The position numbers and the translations under genes are program-made. From assembly GCA_002699445.1 (NCBI GenBank), contig PAAU01000020.1:1-64000 (forward strand): 64,000 bases of DNA. The letters run 5' to 3'. Positions 48,840 to 59,410 of the stretch are shown piece by piece (positions within the stretch are counted from its first letter, which is position 1; every line of letters begins with the position of its first letter). This stretch comes from Micrococcales bacterium (GTDB lineage: Bacteria > Actinomycetota > Actinomycetes > S36-B12 > GCA-2699445). The notes under the pieces were generated by a model. That model made no database searches. It was not told the origin of the DNA and saw only the letters and a list, made by a program, of their open reading frames with translations.

Positions 48840-50033
48840 GTGGCTAATCGCCTATTCACATCTGAATCCGTGACCGAGGGTCATCCGGATAAGATGGCGG
48901 ACCAGATCAGCGATGCCATCCTGGACGACATAATTCGTCAGGATCCAGAGAGTCGGGTAGCAGTAGAATCGATGCTCACTACCGGTCAGGTCCATGTAGC
49001 CGGAGAGGTCCGCACCAACGGGTTCGCCGACATCATCGAAATCGTCCGTCGAGTCGTGCTGTCCATCGGTTATGACTCTTCCGTTAAGGGATTCGATGGT
49101 GACTCATGTGGCGTTTCGGTATCCATCGGCAAACAGTCACCCGATATTGCGCAGGGTGTTGACGATGCTATGGAAGGCCGCGTGGAGCACAGCGGGGATC
49201 CACTAGATCTGCAAGGGGCGGGCGACCAAGGTCTGATGTTCGGCTATGCCTGCCGCGATACACCGCAGTTGATGCCGCTGCCGATCTCATTGGCGCATTC
49301 CATGGCCGCTACTTTGGCTCGAGTTCGCCATGACGGAGTGCTGCCATATTTACGTCCTGATGGCAAAACTCAGGTAACGGTTGAGTATGAAAACGATCAG
49401 CCAACGCGAGTGGACACCGTAGTTGTCAGTACGCAGCACGCCCGCGACATTTCCTTGGAAGGGATGCTGACCCCCGACTTGCGCAAGCACGTTGTGGAGA
49501 CCGTCCTAGCCGAATATGGCCTGAGCGCCGACGGCACCCGACTGTTAGTCAATCCCACTGGGAAATTTGAAATCGGCGGACCGATGGGTGACGCGGGGCT
49601 CACTGGTCGGAAAATCATCGTAGATACGTACGGCGGCATGGCTCGTCACGGCGGCGGTGCATTCTCGGGTAAGGATCCGTCCAAGGTGGATCGTTCCGCT
49701 GCCTACGCGATGCGTTGGGTCGCCAAGAACGTCGTTGCTGCCGGACTTGCTGATCGCTGTGAAGTCCAGGTTGCCTATGCCATCGGCAAGGCTTACCCAG
49801 TGGGTCTCTTTGTTGAGACCTTCGGTACGGAGTCCGTCCCGGCCGACCAGATTGCCGAGGCAGTTGAGCAGGTATTTGATCTTCGGCCGGCAGCTATCGT
49901 GGCGGATCTGGAATTACTCCGTCCCATTTACCAGCAAACGGCCGCCTACGGACATTTTGGTCGTGAGTTGCCGGACTTCACCTGGGAGCGCACAAATAAA
50001 GCCGATGCTCTAGCGGCCGCGGTGCGCGGTTGA
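48840..50033 (+). CDS. metK: S-adenosylmethionine synthetase
   Basis: Makes SAM from methionine and ATP. The 397-residue protein has [11 protein letters not shown], the ATP loops [39 protein letters not shown] and the FGREL ending. GTG 48840 has AGAGG upstream and a long leader, suggesting post-transcriptional control. It is followed by primosomal priA after 7 bp. Confidence 0.98.
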   Translation: MANRLFTSESVTEGHPDKMADQISDAILDDIIRQDPESRVAVESMLTTGQVHVAGEVRTNGFADIIEIVRRVVLSIGYDSSVKGFDGDSCGVSVSIGKQSPDIAQGVDDAMEGRVEHSGDPLDLQGAGDQGLMFGYACRDTPQLMPLPISLAHSMAATLARVRHDGVLPYLRPDGKTQVTVEYENDQPTRVDTVVVSTQHARDISLEGMLTPDLRKHVVETVLAEYGLSADGTRLLVNPTGKFEIGGPMGDAGLTGRKIIVDTYGGMARHGGGAFSGKDPSKVDRSAAYAMRWVAKNVVAAGLADRCEVQVAYAIGKAYPVGLFVETFGTESVPADQIAEAVEQVFDLRPAAIVADLELLRPIYQQTAAYGHFGRELPDFTWERTNKADALAAAVRG

Positions 50034-50040
50034 TCAACAC

Positions 50041-51975
50041 GTGACCGATCAGATTCCGCTGATCGGACCTCGAGGAGGTCTGCTTCCCCGCAGTGCTCGG
50101 AAGTCGACGCAAGCAGTAGCTGGCCGAGTGCAAGTTTTGCTGGAGACTGCGCTGCCGCAGCTCGACCGGTTGCTGGATTTCGCGGTTCCGAAGCGGTTGG
50201 CTCAGCAGGCACTTCCTGGAGTCAGAGTCCGAGTGACCGTCGCGGGTCAGCGACACTCCGGATTCATAGTCGCGGTTGAGCAAGATTCCGACTACGACGG
50301 ACCATTGCGCCCGTTGGACGCCGTAGTGTCATCAGTGCCCGTGCTAACGCCCGAGGTTTTGCAGTTGTGTCAAGCGGTCGCGAGTCATTACGCCGGTGGG
50401 CTGAGTGATGTGGTGCGTCTCGCGGTTCCGCCTCGAGTGGCCAGTTCGGAATCGGGATGGATTGCGGGTGGACCAACGGCAGGTAACGAGGACCCGATCG
50501 ACTCCAACCTGGCCAGTGCGTTGGATCAATGTGGTGGGCGAGCGGTATGGACGGTACCACCCGGAACGAGCTGGGTTGCTGATCTAGTCGGTGCTGCCAC
50601 GACTGTCGCGGCACGTGGTCAGGGGGTTCTGATCGTGCTGCCCGATGGCCGTGACGTCGAGCAGATGGAAGCCGAACTAGGTCGGGCGGGAAATCGAAAT
50701 TTCGCAGTCTTGCGGGCGGAAGAAGGCCCGACGGTGCGGTATCGCAATTTCCTGAAAGTGCTCGCCGGAAAGACGCCAGTTGTGATTGGGACACGGGCTG
50801 CGGTCTTTGCCCCGGTACCCAACATAGGTCTGATGATGATGTGGGATGACGGAGATCCGACTCACAGTGATCCCCGTACCCCATATCCGCATGTACGGGA
50901 AGTGCTGACACTCCGTAGCCATCTGACCGGGGCTGGGTTTTTGATAGCCAGTCGCTCCCGGACCTGTGAATCTCAGCGTCTCGTCGAGCGAGGCTGGGCT
51001 GCGGACATCAGTGAGCGTCTAGCGCTTCGAGAGGCCAAGCCGCTGGTCACGACTACCGACGACCGGATCCAGTCACCGCTTGACCTCGTGCGTCGTTTTC
51101 CGCAGGCGGCTGTAAACCTGATCAGGCAGGGCCTCACTGTGGGCCCGGTGCTTATACAAGTGGCTCGTACTGGGTATATCCCGGTGAGCGCTTGCCAGAA
51201 TTGCCGAAATATAGCGGCGTGCCCCGCATGCGAGGGTGCAATCGAAGTCACCCCAGGTGGGTCTCAGTGCCGTCGATGCGATTGGTCGGGCGAGTTTCAT
51301 TGTCCCGAGTGTGGCTCTCATCAGTTGCGTGCTGTTCGTACCGGGGCTGGCCGAACGGCTGAAGAAGTGGCCCGGCTATTTCCGAGGGTCCCAGTGACGC
51401 TACGCATGGCTGGAGAGATCGATGAAACTGAGATCAGCACCGGCATTGTGGTCGCAACACCAGGTTTAGAGCCGGAACTCCCGGGTGGATACGCGGCTGC
51501 ATATCTCCCTGATGCCCAAGACGACTTATGGTTATCTGATGCGCGGGCAGGAGAAAACGCGTTACGCCGATGGTTCAATGCAGTGGCGTTGGTCCGACCG
51601 GGAGCCCGCGTCATGATCAATGCTGATCCGGCGGAAGAGTCGGTGCAAGCACTGATTCGTTGGGATCCGGTGGGTTTCGCAAGAGCTGAGTTGCACATCC
51701 GGGCTGAAGCAGAATTACCTCCGGCTCAACGACTCGTGCAGTTGGATGGAGGTGAAGCTGCCCTTGGCGGCATAGTGGCAGCGGTTCAGGAGCAGGTGGG
51801 ATCGTTGAGGGTGCTTGGCCCGCGACAGCTAGATGATTCAGACCAGTTCCGTACCTTGCTTACTGGTCCGGACGGCGTTGATTTGGTCTCGGCGGTGCGC
51901 CGCAGCGTTGTTGCGGCCGCTACCGCCGGGCGGGAACCGGTGCGGGTTCATGTCGATCCAGTCGAACTGGACTGA
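50041..51975 (+). CDS. priA: Probable replication-restart protein PriA, actinobacterial type without ATPase motifs
   Basis: 644-residue relative of primosomal PriA. The N-terminal DNA-binding domain (PKRLAQQALPGVRVRVTVAGQRHSGFIV) and the Zn-binding cysteines (CQNCRNIAACPAC... CRRCDWSGEFHCPEC, about 385-425) are kept. The helicase core is degenerate: the Walker A position reads TVPPGTSWVADL without GxGKT, and the DEAH box is WDDGD. Actinobacterial PriA is known to lack these motifs, so it may act as a DNA-binding loading scaffold. GTG 50041 start, 7 bp after metK. Symbol clashes with the unrelated HisA-type PriA at 11.2 kb. Confidence 0.9.
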   Translation: MTDQIPLIGPRGGLLPRSARKSTQAVAGRVQVLLETALPQLDRLLDFAVPKRLAQQALPGVRVRVTVAGQRHSGFIVAVEQDSDYDGPLRPLDAVVSSVPVLTPEVLQLCQAVASHYAGGLSDVVRLAVPPRVASSESGWIAGGPTAGNEDPIDSNLASALDQCGGRAVWTVPPGTSWVADLVGAATTVAARGQGVLIVLPDGRDVEQMEAELGRAGNRNFAVLRAEEGPTVRYRNFLKVLAGKTPVVIGTRAAVFAPVPNIGLMMMWDDGDPTHSDPRTPYPHVREVLTLRSHLTGAGFLIASRSRTCESQRLVERGWAADISERLALREAKPLVTTTDDRIQSPLDLVRRFPQAAVNLIRQGLTVGPVLIQVARTGYIPVSACQNCRNIAACPACEGAIEVTPGGSQCRRCDWSGEFHCPECGSHQLRAVRTGAGRTAEEVARLFPRVPVTLRMAGEIDETEISTGIVVATPGLEPELPGGYAAAYLPDAQDDLWLSDARAGENALRRWFNAVALVRPGARVMINADPAEESVQALIRWDPVGFARAELHIRAEAELPPAQRLVQLDGGEAALGGIVAAVQEQVGSLRVLGPRQLDDSDQFRTLLTGPDGVDLVSAVRRSVVAAATAGREPVRVHVDPVELD

Positions 51976-52027
51976 CCGCGACAGCTAACGACAAGTAGGC
52001 TGGTAACCGAGTCCAAGGAGTGTTGCT

Positions 52028-52573
52028 GTGTCTGTGAAAGAGATTCGACTGTTCGGCGATCCGGTGTTGCGCACTCCGGCGCAGGAAGTCGACACCTACG
52101 ACAAAGAGCTGCGTCGTCTGGTGCAAGACCTCACGGACACCATGTTGGATGCGGGTGGTGCGGGATTGGCCGCCCCACAGCTCGGTGTGGGATTAAGAGT
52201 CTTTAGCTGGTGTGTAGACAACGAAGTTGGCCATTTGATCAATCCTTCTTTGGACCTGTCCGAGGACATCCAAGAGGAGGAAGAGGGCTGCTTGTCTATC
52301 CCGGGTGTCTACGTGGACACTCGGCGGTCCTATGGAGTCGTGGCTAAGGGTTGGAATATGCACGGTGATCCCGTGACGATCGAGGGCACCGAACTGCTCT
52401 CCCGTGCGATCCAGCATGAGACAGACCATCTTGACGGCATTCTCTTCATCGATCGGTTGGATCCGGAGCAACGTCGTGAGGCCATGAAGCTCATCCGTGA
52501 GGCGGAGTGGTTTGGCCAAGAGCAGCCGGTGATTAAACAAAGCCCTCACCAAATCTCTGGGAAATGGCTTTAA
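52028..52573 (+). CDS. def: Peptide deformylase
   Basis: Metalloenzyme removing the formyl group from new N-termini. The 181-residue protein has all three motifs: GAGLAAPQLG, EGCLSIPG with a metal Cys, and QHETDHLDG with two metal His and the catalytic Glu. It belongs to the actinobacterial type with an extra C-terminal 15-20 residues. GTG 52028 has AAGGAG about 8 bp before it. It pairs functionally with fmt, which follows after 3 bp. Confidence 0.96.
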   Translation: MSVKEIRLFGDPVLRTPAQEVDTYDKELRRLVQDLTDTMLDAGGAGLAAPQLGVGLRVFSWCVDNEVGHLINPSLDLSEDIQEEEEGCLSIPGVYVDTRRSYGVVAKGWNMHGDPVTIEGTELLSRAIQHETDHLDGILFIDRLDPEQRREAMKLIREAEWFGQEQPVIKQSPHQISGKWL

Positions 52574-52576
52574 GCA

Positions 52577-53506
52577 GTGAGACTCGTTTTTGCTGGGACA
52601 CCAGACGCCGCGGTTCCTTCCTTGCGCCGCATTCTTGGTTCAGAGCATGAGGTCGTCGCGGTTGTCAGTCGGCCTGATGCGCGAAGTGGGCGCGGGCGCC
52701 GGGTTGCTCGTTCGCCAGTTGCAGTTGTGGCCGATGAGGCGGGTGTACCCGTACTGCAGCCTACGTCGCTCCGTGATGAAGAGTTCTTGGCTGAACTGGT
52801 TCGATTAGCTCCCGACGCGGCTCCGGTTGTTGCCTACGGTGGCCTGATCCCGCCGGCGGCCTTGGAGATACCGAAGCGAGGGTGGATAAATCTGCACTTC
52901 TCACTACTGCCAGCCTGGCGGGGTGCGGCTCCGGTGCAGCATTCGATTTGGGCCGGGGACGATATCACCGGTGCCAGCACTTTCCTCCTCGAAGAAGGCC
53001 TCGACACCGGACCGATTTTTGGAACGCTGGTCGAAGTCTTAGACCCGAAAGACACAACTGGTGCGGTCCTGGAGCGGCTGGCGCATTCAGGCGCTGACCT
53101 ACTCTTAGCCACTCTCGACGGCCTCGCGGCAGGGGAACTAGTTCCGCAACCGCAACCAAGTGAAGGAGTGAGCCTGGCGCCAAAGATTAGCTCTGAGGAT
53201 GCGCGGATCGATTGGAGTCGACCTGGTCTGGCCATCGAGCGGCAACTGCGGGCGCTGGCTCCAGCTCCTATGGCTTGGACTACCTATCGAAACGAGCGGG
53301 TGCGGATTTATCCGGGTCAGTTAGTCTCCGATGCTGATCCACTGCCTCCCGGCCATCTCCGGCAGGCAACACGTAATGGTTGGCAGGTCGGTACTGGCTC
53401 GCAGGCGTTGCTGTTAGGCGATGTTCAGGCGGCGGGCAAGAAGAAGATGACTGCGGCCGACTGGTTACGCGGTGTGAATCAACCCGAGACGGAGCCGATG
53501 CAGTGA
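52577..53506 (+). CDS. fmt: Methionyl-tRNA formyltransferase
   Basis: Formylates initiator Met-tRNA using 10-formyl-THF. The 309 residues start with RLVFAGTPDAAVPSLR, and have the catalytic SLLP motif in HFSLLPAWRGAAPVQHSI, TGASTFLLEEGLDTGPIF, and the C-terminal tRNA-binding barrel. GTG 52577. It ends in GTGA shared with rsmB. def-fmt-rsmB is a classic bacterial module. Confidence 0.96.
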   Translation: MRLVFAGTPDAAVPSLRRILGSEHEVVAVVSRPDARSGRGRRVARSPVAVVADEAGVPVLQPTSLRDEEFLAELVRLAPDAAPVVAYGGLIPPAALEIPKRGWINLHFSLLPAWRGAAPVQHSIWAGDDITGASTFLLEEGLDTGPIFGTLVEVLDPKDTTGAVLERLAHSGADLLLATLDGLAAGELVPQPQPSEGVSLAPKISSEDARIDWSRPGLAIERQLRALAPAPMAWTTYRNERVRIYPGQLVSDADPLPPGHLRQATRNGWQVGTGSQALLLGDVQAAGKKKMTAADWLRGVNQPETEPMQ

Positions 53507-54924
53507 GCGATCGGCCCCGGCGCCGCCCCAAATCTGCTGAAGTAGATCCGGCGCGACTAGCTGCGTACACCCTGCTTCGTGAAGTCGCAGAATCTGGGGC
53601 CTACGCAAATCTGGCACTACCGAAAATCTTGCGGGATAGATCCATCTCTGGCACCGATGCGGCATTCGCCACCGAGTTGGCGTTTGGCACACTGCGCCTG
53701 CGGGGCCGATACGACGCCATCATCGCTCAGTGTTCCAGTCGATCGCTGGACGAGATTGATGATCGAGCGCTAGATGTTTTGCGCTTAGGATGCCACCAAA
53801 TCCTTGGAATGCGGGTTCCCGACTACGCGGCAGTGAGTTCGAGTACCGCCCTAGTTCGTCGAGTAGGTAGATCGGGCGCGGCAGGTTTCGTCAACGCCAT
53901 TTTGCGTCGGATTGCTCAGACTGAGCTGACAGATTGGTTGGCGACCCTCCCGCCACGGGTCGAACAGGATGGCAACGATCATCTTTTCGCTGTGAACTCG
54001 CACCCTCGATGGATCGGAGCAGCACTTGCAGCGTCTCTGGCCAGTGATGGGCAGGAGGGGAAGTTAGCAGAACTGTTAGCGGCCAATAACTCAGCTGCAC
54101 CGGTCACCCTGGTGGCTCGACCTGGACGCATCTCGGCGGCTGAGTTACAGAAACAATCCGAGGGTGATCCAGGGCGGTACTCTCCATGGGCCGTTCGAAT
54201 TACTGGAGACCCGGGTCGGATCGAGGCGGTGCGGAACGGTGACGCGGGTGTCCAGGATGAAGGCAGCCAGTTGATCGCACTTGCGTTGGTGCGGGCCGAA
54301 GTCGACTGTGCCGATGATCGATGGCTCGATATGTGTGCGGGTCCTGGAGGCAAGGCTGCCGATTTGGCTGGTCTTGCGGAACAAGCAGGAGCAGAATTGA
54401 CCGCTGTGGAGCAGCACTCTCATCGGGCTGATCTGGTAAAACAGACCCTCGGTCCGGATAGTCGGGCTCTGGTGGTTTCAGGTGATGTACGTCAGTTGCC
54501 AATAGGTAGCGGTTTCTCTCGAATCTTGCTGGACGCACCGTGCACTGGGTTGGGTGCTTTACGCCGCAGACCCGACCTACGTTGGCGTCGATCGGCGGCA
54601 GATCTGCCGGGTCTGCGGCACTCGCAGCAAGAGTTACTCGATACGGCGCTGGACTTGCTGCGCCCAGGCGGTGTTGTCGCCTACGCGACATGTTCACCAC
54701 ATCTTGGTGAGACTGATGAAGTGATCGATGCGGTGATAGCCGACCGAGTCGACGTGGAGCAGCTCAACGCGAGTGAGTTAATTCCGGAAGTGGACGGGGC
54801 AGGTTCTGGCGCAGCATTGCGGCTCTGGCCGCATCGACATGACACCGATGGTATGTATTTGGCCCTATTACGCCGTACTGACAGTTCCGCGAATGAACCT
54901 GCGACCAGGTCACCCGACGGATAG
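53503..54924 (+). CDS. rsmB: 16S rRNA (cytosine-C5) methyltransferase RsmB
   Basis: Methylates a cytosine of 16S rRNA (position 967 in E. coli). The 473-residue protein joins an N-terminal NusB-like RNA-binding domain (about 15-150, [22 protein letters not shown]) to a SAM-dependent methyltransferase with [29 protein letters not shown] and the catalytic-Cys segment YATCSP. The real start is GTG 53503; the frame from 53380 lies inside fmt. It is followed by rpe. Confidence 0.95.
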   Translation: MSDRPRRRPKSAEVDPARLAAYTLLREVAESGAYANLALPKILRDRSISGTDAAFATELAFGTLRLRGRYDAIIAQCSSRSLDEIDDRALDVLRLGCHQILGMRVPDYAAVSSSTALVRRVGRSGAAGFVNAILRRIAQTELTDWLATLPPRVEQDGNDHLFAVNSHPRWIGAALAASLASDGQEGKLAELLAANNSAAPVTLVARPGRISAAELQKQSEGDPGRYSPWAVRITGDPGRIEAVRNGDAGVQDEGSQLIALALVRAEVDCADDRWLDMCAGPGGKAADLAGLAEQAGAELTAVEQHSHRADLVKQTLGPDSRALVVSGDVRQLPIGSGFSRILLDAPCTGLGALRRRPDLRWRRSAADLPGLRHSQQELLDTALDLLRPGGVVAYATCSPHLGETDEVIDAVIADRVDVEQLNASELIPEVDGAGSGAALRLWPHRHDTDGMYLALLRRTDSSANEPATRSPDG

Positions 54925-54927
54925 CCT
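54922..54927 (+). promoter_or_regulatory. Candidate -10 box for rpe
   Basis: TAGCCT ends 7 bp before the GTG at 54935 and includes the rsmB stop codon. It supports a separate leaderless rpe transcript. Confidence 0.3.
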
Positions 54928-54934
54928 GCACACC

Positions 54935-55603
54935 GTGGGCCTTCAGATTTCGCCAAGCACCCTGTCCAGCGACTTTGCGATCCTGGCTGAAGAATGCCGA
55001 CGGGTGTCGTCGGCTGACTGGCTCCATGTCGATGTCATGGATAACCATTTTGTACCGAACCTCACCCTTGGGTTACCCGTGGTCGAGTCAATGCTCAAAC
55101 ATGTGGAGCAGCCTATTGATTGTCACTTGATGATCGAGGATCCAGACCGATGGGCACCGGCCTACGCCGAGGCTGGCGCGGGCTCGGTGACGTTTCACGT
55201 CGAGGCCGCCCATGCTCCCATTCGGTTGGCGCGAGAAATACGTCACCAAAACGCGCGGGCTGGTATGGCCCTAAAGCCAGCGACCCCGGTGGAACCGTAT
55301 GCCGAAATGCTGACCGAGATCGACATGCTGCTCATCATGACGGTGGAACCAGGATTTGGTGGGCAAAAGTTTCTCGATATCGTGGTCCCGAAAATTCAAC
55401 GGGCTCGAGAGTTGATCAGTGGCCAAGACATCGACGTGTGGCTACAGGTAGATGGTGGAGTTTCTGAGGACACCATCGGGATTTGTGCTGAAGCGGGTGC
55501 GGATGTTTTCGTAGCTGGCTCTGCCGTCTTCAATGCAGAAAACCCCAATGATGCCATCACCAAATTGCGTCAGTTGGCTACAGCCGCCCAATCGAATCTC
55601 TAG
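54935..55603 (+). CDS. rpe: Ribulose-phosphate 3-epimerase
   Basis: Pentose phosphate pathway enzyme interconverting ribulose 5-phosphate and xylulose 5-phosphate. The 222-residue TIM barrel has [26 protein letters not shown] with catalytic Asp and metal His, [23 protein letters not shown] and QVDGGV. GTG 54935 is selected because it gives the family length; the frame begins upstream at 54839 within rsmB. A candidate -10 box is directly before the GTG. Confidence 0.96.
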   Translation: MGLQISPSTLSSDFAILAEECRRVSSADWLHVDVMDNHFVPNLTLGLPVVESMLKHVEQPIDCHLMIEDPDRWAPAYAEAGAGSVTFHVEAAHAPIRLAREIRHQNARAGMALKPATPVEPYAEMLTEIDMLLIMTVEPGFGGQKFLDIVVPKIQRARELISGQDIDVWLQVDGGVSEDTIGICAEAGADVFVAGSAVFNAENPNDAITKLRQLATAAQSNL

Positions 55604-55684
55604 AAGTTCGACGTCATTCGCGGCTCTTCGGGTCGCCAAGAACAACCAAATTCGCGGATATCTGATGGAAATTGGTGTCTCAGG

Positions 55685-56725
55685 GTGTTGGAGCGCGACA
55701 ATGTGATCGTGGAAATAACCGCAGCAATGCAGAGGGCCATCGAACTGGCTCGGCAATCCGCCAATCCGTCACCCAACCCTCGGGTTGGATGTGTCTTGAT
55801 CTCTCCAGACGGAGATGTGGTGGGTGAGGGTTGGCATGACGGGCCTGATCGACCGCACGCTGAGGTGGTAGCGATCACCGAAGCCGGACAGCGTGCGGCA
55901 GGCGCGACCGCCGTTGTCACACTCGAGCCTTGTAACCACACTGGTCGTACCGGACCGTGCGTTCAAGCCCTTGTCGACGCCGGAGTGGGCCGTGTGATTT
56001 ACGGTCAGTCGGACCCAAATCCCGAAGCAGCAGGAGGAGCCGGCCAGTTGCGGGCCGCCGGCATCCAGACTGAGGGCGGCCTCATGGCAGCGGAAGCACG
56101 CGATCTCAACTACACCTGGTCTTTTGCAATGGAGCATGGCCGACCCTGGGTGCGGTGGAAGACCGCGGCAACTCTGGATGGTCGGGTTGCTGCGGTTGAT
56201 GGTTCCAGTCGATGGATCACCGGGGAAGAAGCCCGCGAGGATGTACATCTACTTCGGGCGGAGGCGGATGCAGTAATGGTAGGAACGGGTACATTATTTT
56301 CCGATGATCCGGAACTTACCTGTCGGCTACCCGAGGTGCAGCGTCAACCGCTGCGAGTGGTCGTCGGACAGCGGGCGGTCCCCGCGAAGGCGCGGATTCG
56401 ATTGGCCGAGCCAATGTCGGCTTTCGTCCATGTTCCTAACCGACAGCCGGAATATGCCCTAGCTGAGTTACGCCGACGAGGTGTGCACAGTGTCTTGTTG
56501 GAAGGCGGTCCCACTCTGGCGCGTGCCTTCCTCAAAGCTGGCTTGGTGGACTCGATCACTTGGTACTGCGCACCACTACTGTTAGGTGCCGGCCGTGAGG
56601 TAGTGCCCTCGTTGGGAATCGCGTCGTTAGCGGCTGCGATGCGCTTCAAGGTGTCCCAGTTGCGCCAGGTGGGGGATGATGTGCGTATCGATATGGAACC
56701 GGACCCGGGTCTGGATGGGAGCTAG
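55685..56725 (+). CDS. ribD: Riboflavin biosynthesis deaminase/reductase
   Basis: Second and third steps of riboflavin synthesis. The 346-residue protein has the zinc deaminase domain (about 8-150; PHAEVVAI with ligand His and catalytic Glu, EPCNHTGRTGPC with two ligand Cys) and an NADPH reductase domain (about 155-345; VRWKTAATLDGRVA, LLEGGPTLARAFL). GTG 55685 is used; GTG 55703 is possible. The 81 bp upstream hold no FMN riboswitch that I can see. Confidence 0.95.
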   Translation: MLERDNVIVEITAAMQRAIELARQSANPSPNPRVGCVLISPDGDVVGEGWHDGPDRPHAEVVAITEAGQRAAGATAVVTLEPCNHTGRTGPCVQALVDAGVGRVIYGQSDPNPEAAGGAGQLRAAGIQTEGGLMAAEARDLNYTWSFAMEHGRPWVRWKTAATLDGRVAAVDGSSRWITGEEAREDVHLLRAEADAVMVGTGTLFSDDPELTCRLPEVQRQPLRVVVGQRAVPAKARIRLAEPMSAFVHVPNRQPEYALAELRRRGVHSVLLEGGPTLARAFLKAGLVDSITWYCAPLLLGAGREVVPSLGIASLAAAMRFKVSQLRQVGDDVRIDMEPDPGLDGS

Positions 56726-56727
56726 CT

Positions 56728-57339
56728 ATGTTCACCGGCATCGTGCGGGAAATCGGCCGGGTGGCGCAATTGCAACCGTTAGATACCGGAGAGGTGCGCC
56801 TCACTGTTTCAGCTGACGAGGTTTTGCGGGGTGCGGGTTTGGGTGATTCGATTGCGGTCAACGGGGTATGTCTGACGGTGGCGGCGCAACAGGACACGGC
56901 CTTTACCGCTGATGTCATGGCTGAAACGTTAAGACGATCAACGCTGGGATCATTGATCGATGGCTCGCCGGTAAATTTGGAGCCAGCGGCTACCCCCACG
57001 ACAGCGCTGGGCGGGCATATCGTGCAGGGCCACGTCGATGGAACCGGAACTGTCTTGCGACGCGAGCCCAGCGGAGATTTTGATGAAATTACTTTCGCCC
57101 TGCCGTCAGGGTTGGATCGCTATCTGGTGGAAAAGGGATCCGTCGCAGTGGAAGGAGTCTCACTAACGGTGGCGGCAGTCGGTGAAGAAGACGGTTCCGA
57201 TTGGTTTCGAGTGGCGCTGATTCCGTCTACGCTGCAGCACACCACCTTGGGTCAGCTACACAAGGGTGATCAGGTGAATCTGGAAGTGGACGTGCTGGCT
57301 AAGTACGTCGAGCGCTTACTGCCGGGAGGCACAGCATGA
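56728..57339 (+). CDS. ribE: Riboflavin synthase alpha subunit
   Basis: Dismutates two 6,7-dimethyl-8-ribityllumazine molecules to riboflavin and the pyrimidine. The 203 residues are two similar beta-barrel halves: the first with [10 protein letters not shown] and NGVCLTV, the second with [13 protein letters not shown] and EGVSLTV. Starts 2 bp after ribD and overlaps ribBA by 4 bp. Confidence 0.97.
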   Translation: MFTGIVREIGRVAQLQPLDTGEVRLTVSADEVLRGAGLGDSIAVNGVCLTVAAQQDTAFTADVMAETLRRSTLGSLIDGSPVNLEPAATPTTALGGHIVQGHVDGTGTVLRREPSGDFDEITFALPSGLDRYLVEKGSVAVEGVSLTVAAVGEEDGSDWFRVALIPSTLQHTTLGQLHKGDQVNLEVDVLAKYVERLLPGGTA

Positions 57340-58628
57340 TTCCAGCGGACCGAATGCTTGCTGAAGATGATGAAAATCAGCCGAAGAAGTCGCCAGAACG
57401 GGAAGTAGCGCCGACAGAGGTACGGCTTGATGTGGTCGTGGATGCTATTGCTGCGATTAGGAGCGGTCATTCGGTCGTGGTCGTGGATGATGCGGATCGA
57501 GAAAATGAAGGCGATCTCATCTTCGCCGCGAGTCGTGCGACACCAGAAATTGTCGGGTTCATGATTCGCCACACTTCTGGAGTGGTGTGTGTGCCGATGG
57601 AAGCAGAGCAACTGGATCGACTTGAGCTGCCGCCAATGACGGCAGTCAATCAGGATAGTAAGCAAACCGCGTATGCGGTGTCGGTCGATGCCCGGGATGG
57701 GATCAGCACCGGAATATCGGCCGCGGACCGAGCTCACACCATTAAGGTCCTTGCAGATTCGGCTACCGAACCGTGGGAGTTGACCCGTCCCGGGCACATT
57801 TTTCCGCTTCGCGCGGTCCCGGGGGGCGTGCTCCGTCGAGCGGGTCACACCGAGGCTGCTGTTGATTTGGCAAGACTCGCGGGTCTTACTCCGGCTGGTG
57901 CAATCGCTGAGTTAGTGCACGAAGATGGATCGATGATGCGTGCTCCCGAGTGCCGGGAGTTCGCAGACGAGCATGGCCTGACCATGATTTCCATCGCGGA
58001 CCTGATCGCCTACGTCCGTCGCACCGAGACTCAAGTTGAGCGAGTAGTCGAGACCGAGTTGCCGACCGAGTTCGGAGATTTCCGCGCTATCGGTTACCGA
58101 TCCACCATCGATGGCCAAGACCACATTGCCCTAGTGACGGGTGATGTGGGCGATGGTCAAGACCTGCTGGTTCGAGTTCATTCAGAATGTCTTACGGGCG
58201 ATGCGTTGGGGTCGGTGCGTTGTGATTGCGGGCCGCAGTTGCACACTGCGCTACGCGCTGTTGCCGAGGAGGGTCGTGGCGTCGTGTTGTATTTGCGGGG
58301 TCATGAAGGTCGCGGAATTGGACTGCTGCAAAAGCTACATGCCTACCGGCTTCAGGATGCTGGTCGAGATACGGTCGACGCCAATCTGGATCTCGGTCTC
58401 CCGGCAGACGCCCGAGAATACGGAACGGGTGCGCAAATTCTGGCCGATCTAGGGATAAAGACGGTGCGATTGTTGACCAATAATCCTGCCAAGCGAGCGG
58501 GTCTAGAAGGCTATGGCATCAGGATCGTCGATCGAATCCCGCTCGTTGTAGGGCAAACTGAACACAACCAGGAGTACCTGCGCACAAAACAACTGCGCAT
58601 GGGTCACGAGATAGCACAGGAGTGGTGA
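57336..58628 (+). CDS. ribBA: Bifunctional 3,4-DHBP synthase / GTP cyclohydrolase II
   Basis: Supplies both precursors of riboflavin. The 430-residue protein has the DHBP synthase half (about 30-225) with [15 protein letters not shown] and [16 protein letters not shown], and the GTP cyclohydrolase II half (about 235-425) with the zinc cysteines [28 protein letters not shown] and LTNNPAKR. The first 30 residues are a charged extension. Overlaps ribE by 4 bp; its stop shares one base with the ribH ATG. Confidence 0.97.
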   Translation: MIPADRMLAEDDENQPKKSPEREVAPTEVRLDVVVDAIAAIRSGHSVVVVDDADRENEGDLIFAASRATPEIVGFMIRHTSGVVCVPMEAEQLDRLELPPMTAVNQDSKQTAYAVSVDARDGISTGISAADRAHTIKVLADSATEPWELTRPGHIFPLRAVPGGVLRRAGHTEAAVDLARLAGLTPAGAIAELVHEDGSMMRAPECREFADEHGLTMISIADLIAYVRRTETQVERVVETELPTEFGDFRAIGYRSTIDGQDHIALVTGDVGDGQDLLVRVHSECLTGDALGSVRCDCGPQLHTALRAVAEEGRGVVLYLRGHEGRGIGLLQKLHAYRLQDAGRDTVDANLDLGLPADAREYGTGAQILADLGIKTVRLLTNNPAKRAGLEGYGIRIVDRIPLVVGQTEHNQEYLRTKQLRMGHEIAQEW

Positions 58629-59131
58629 TGAGTGGAATCGGAGCCCCGGCTCGAGCATCGGAAATCTCCGGCCTACGGGTCGCCGTAGTAGCCGCTTCGT
58701 GGCATGAAGAAGTTATGTCGGGTCTGATTGCTGGGGCCCAAAATCAGGCACGCAAGCAAGACGTCGCAACAGAGCTTTTCCGGGTTCCTGGTTCCTTCGA
58801 GCTACCTATCGTAGCTATGCGGGCTGCGACGTCAGGCTATGACGCGGTGATCGCACTGGGGGTGATCGTGCGCGGTGGCACTCCACATTTCGACTACGTG
58901 TGTCAGGCCGCCACCGATGGTTTGGCTCAGGTTGCCCTGACGACTGGAGTCCCGGTTGGGTTCGGCGTTCTTACCTGCGATGACCTCGATCAGGCGCTGG
59001 ACCGTGCCGGCTTATCGGGCAGCAACGAGGATAAGGGTGGAGAAGCGTTGGCCTCGGCGGTCAGCACTCTCGCGACCCTTCGAGATATTGGTAGCGGCCA
59101 GCGCCCCTATGCTGGCTTTACACCATCCTAG
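58628..59131 (+). CDS. ribH: 6,7-dimethyl-8-ribityllumazine synthase
   Basis: Condenses the ribityl pyrimidine with 3,4-dihydroxy-2-butanone phosphate; forms large hollow assemblies. The 167-residue protein shows [28 protein letters not shown] with catalytic His context, and [19 protein letters not shown] 58628 has AGGAG 5 bp upstream; GTGs at 58622 and 58625 are in frame. It follows ribBA immediately and precedes hisE by 9 bp. Confidence 0.95.
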   Translation: MSGIGAPARASEISGLRVAVVAASWHEEVMSGLIAGAQNQARKQDVATELFRVPGSFELPIVAMRAATSGYDAVIALGVIVRGGTPHFDYVCQAATDGLAQVALTTGVPVGFGVLTCDDLDQALDRAGLSGSNEDKGGEALASAVSTLATLRDIGSGQRPYAGFTPS

Positions 59132-59140
59132 GGAGTGGCA

Positions 59141-59404
59141 GTGAAAACTGTTGAGGCACTATTTGCCGAGATTCAGCAGCGGGCGGAGGATCGGCCGGCA
59201 GGTTCGGGGACCGTCAGGCTCCTAGACGGCGGTGCCCACGCGATCGGGAAAAAAATTGTTGAAGAAGCTGCGGAAGTGTGGATGGCCGCTGAGCACGAAG
59301 ATCCCCAGCGGACGGCAGAAGAGATCTCACAGTTGATCTATCACCTCGAGGTACTGATGGTGTCTCAAGGAATTGCTCTGTCCGACGTTTACGAATACCT
59401 GTGA
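59141..59404 (+). CDS. hisE: Phosphoribosyl-ATP pyrophosphatase
   Basis: Removes pyrophosphate from PR-ATP, second histidine step. The 87-residue all-helical MazG-like protein has the acidic motif [16 protein letters not shown] that binds magnesium, and [17 protein letters not shown] 59141 is preferred over GTG 59135 because GGGAG lies 5 bp before it. hisE and hisG form a pair separate from the other his genes, a known actinobacterial arrangement. Confidence 0.94.
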   Translation: MKTVEALFAEIQQRAEDRPAGSGTVRLLDGGAHAIGKKIVEEAAEVWMAAEHEDPQRTAEEISQLIYHLEVLMVSQGIALSDVYEYL

Positions 59405-59410
59405 GGCGTC

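Noticed and set aside
55604-55684. FMN riboswitch before ribD
   Set aside because: Only 81 bp, lacking the conserved RFN elements.
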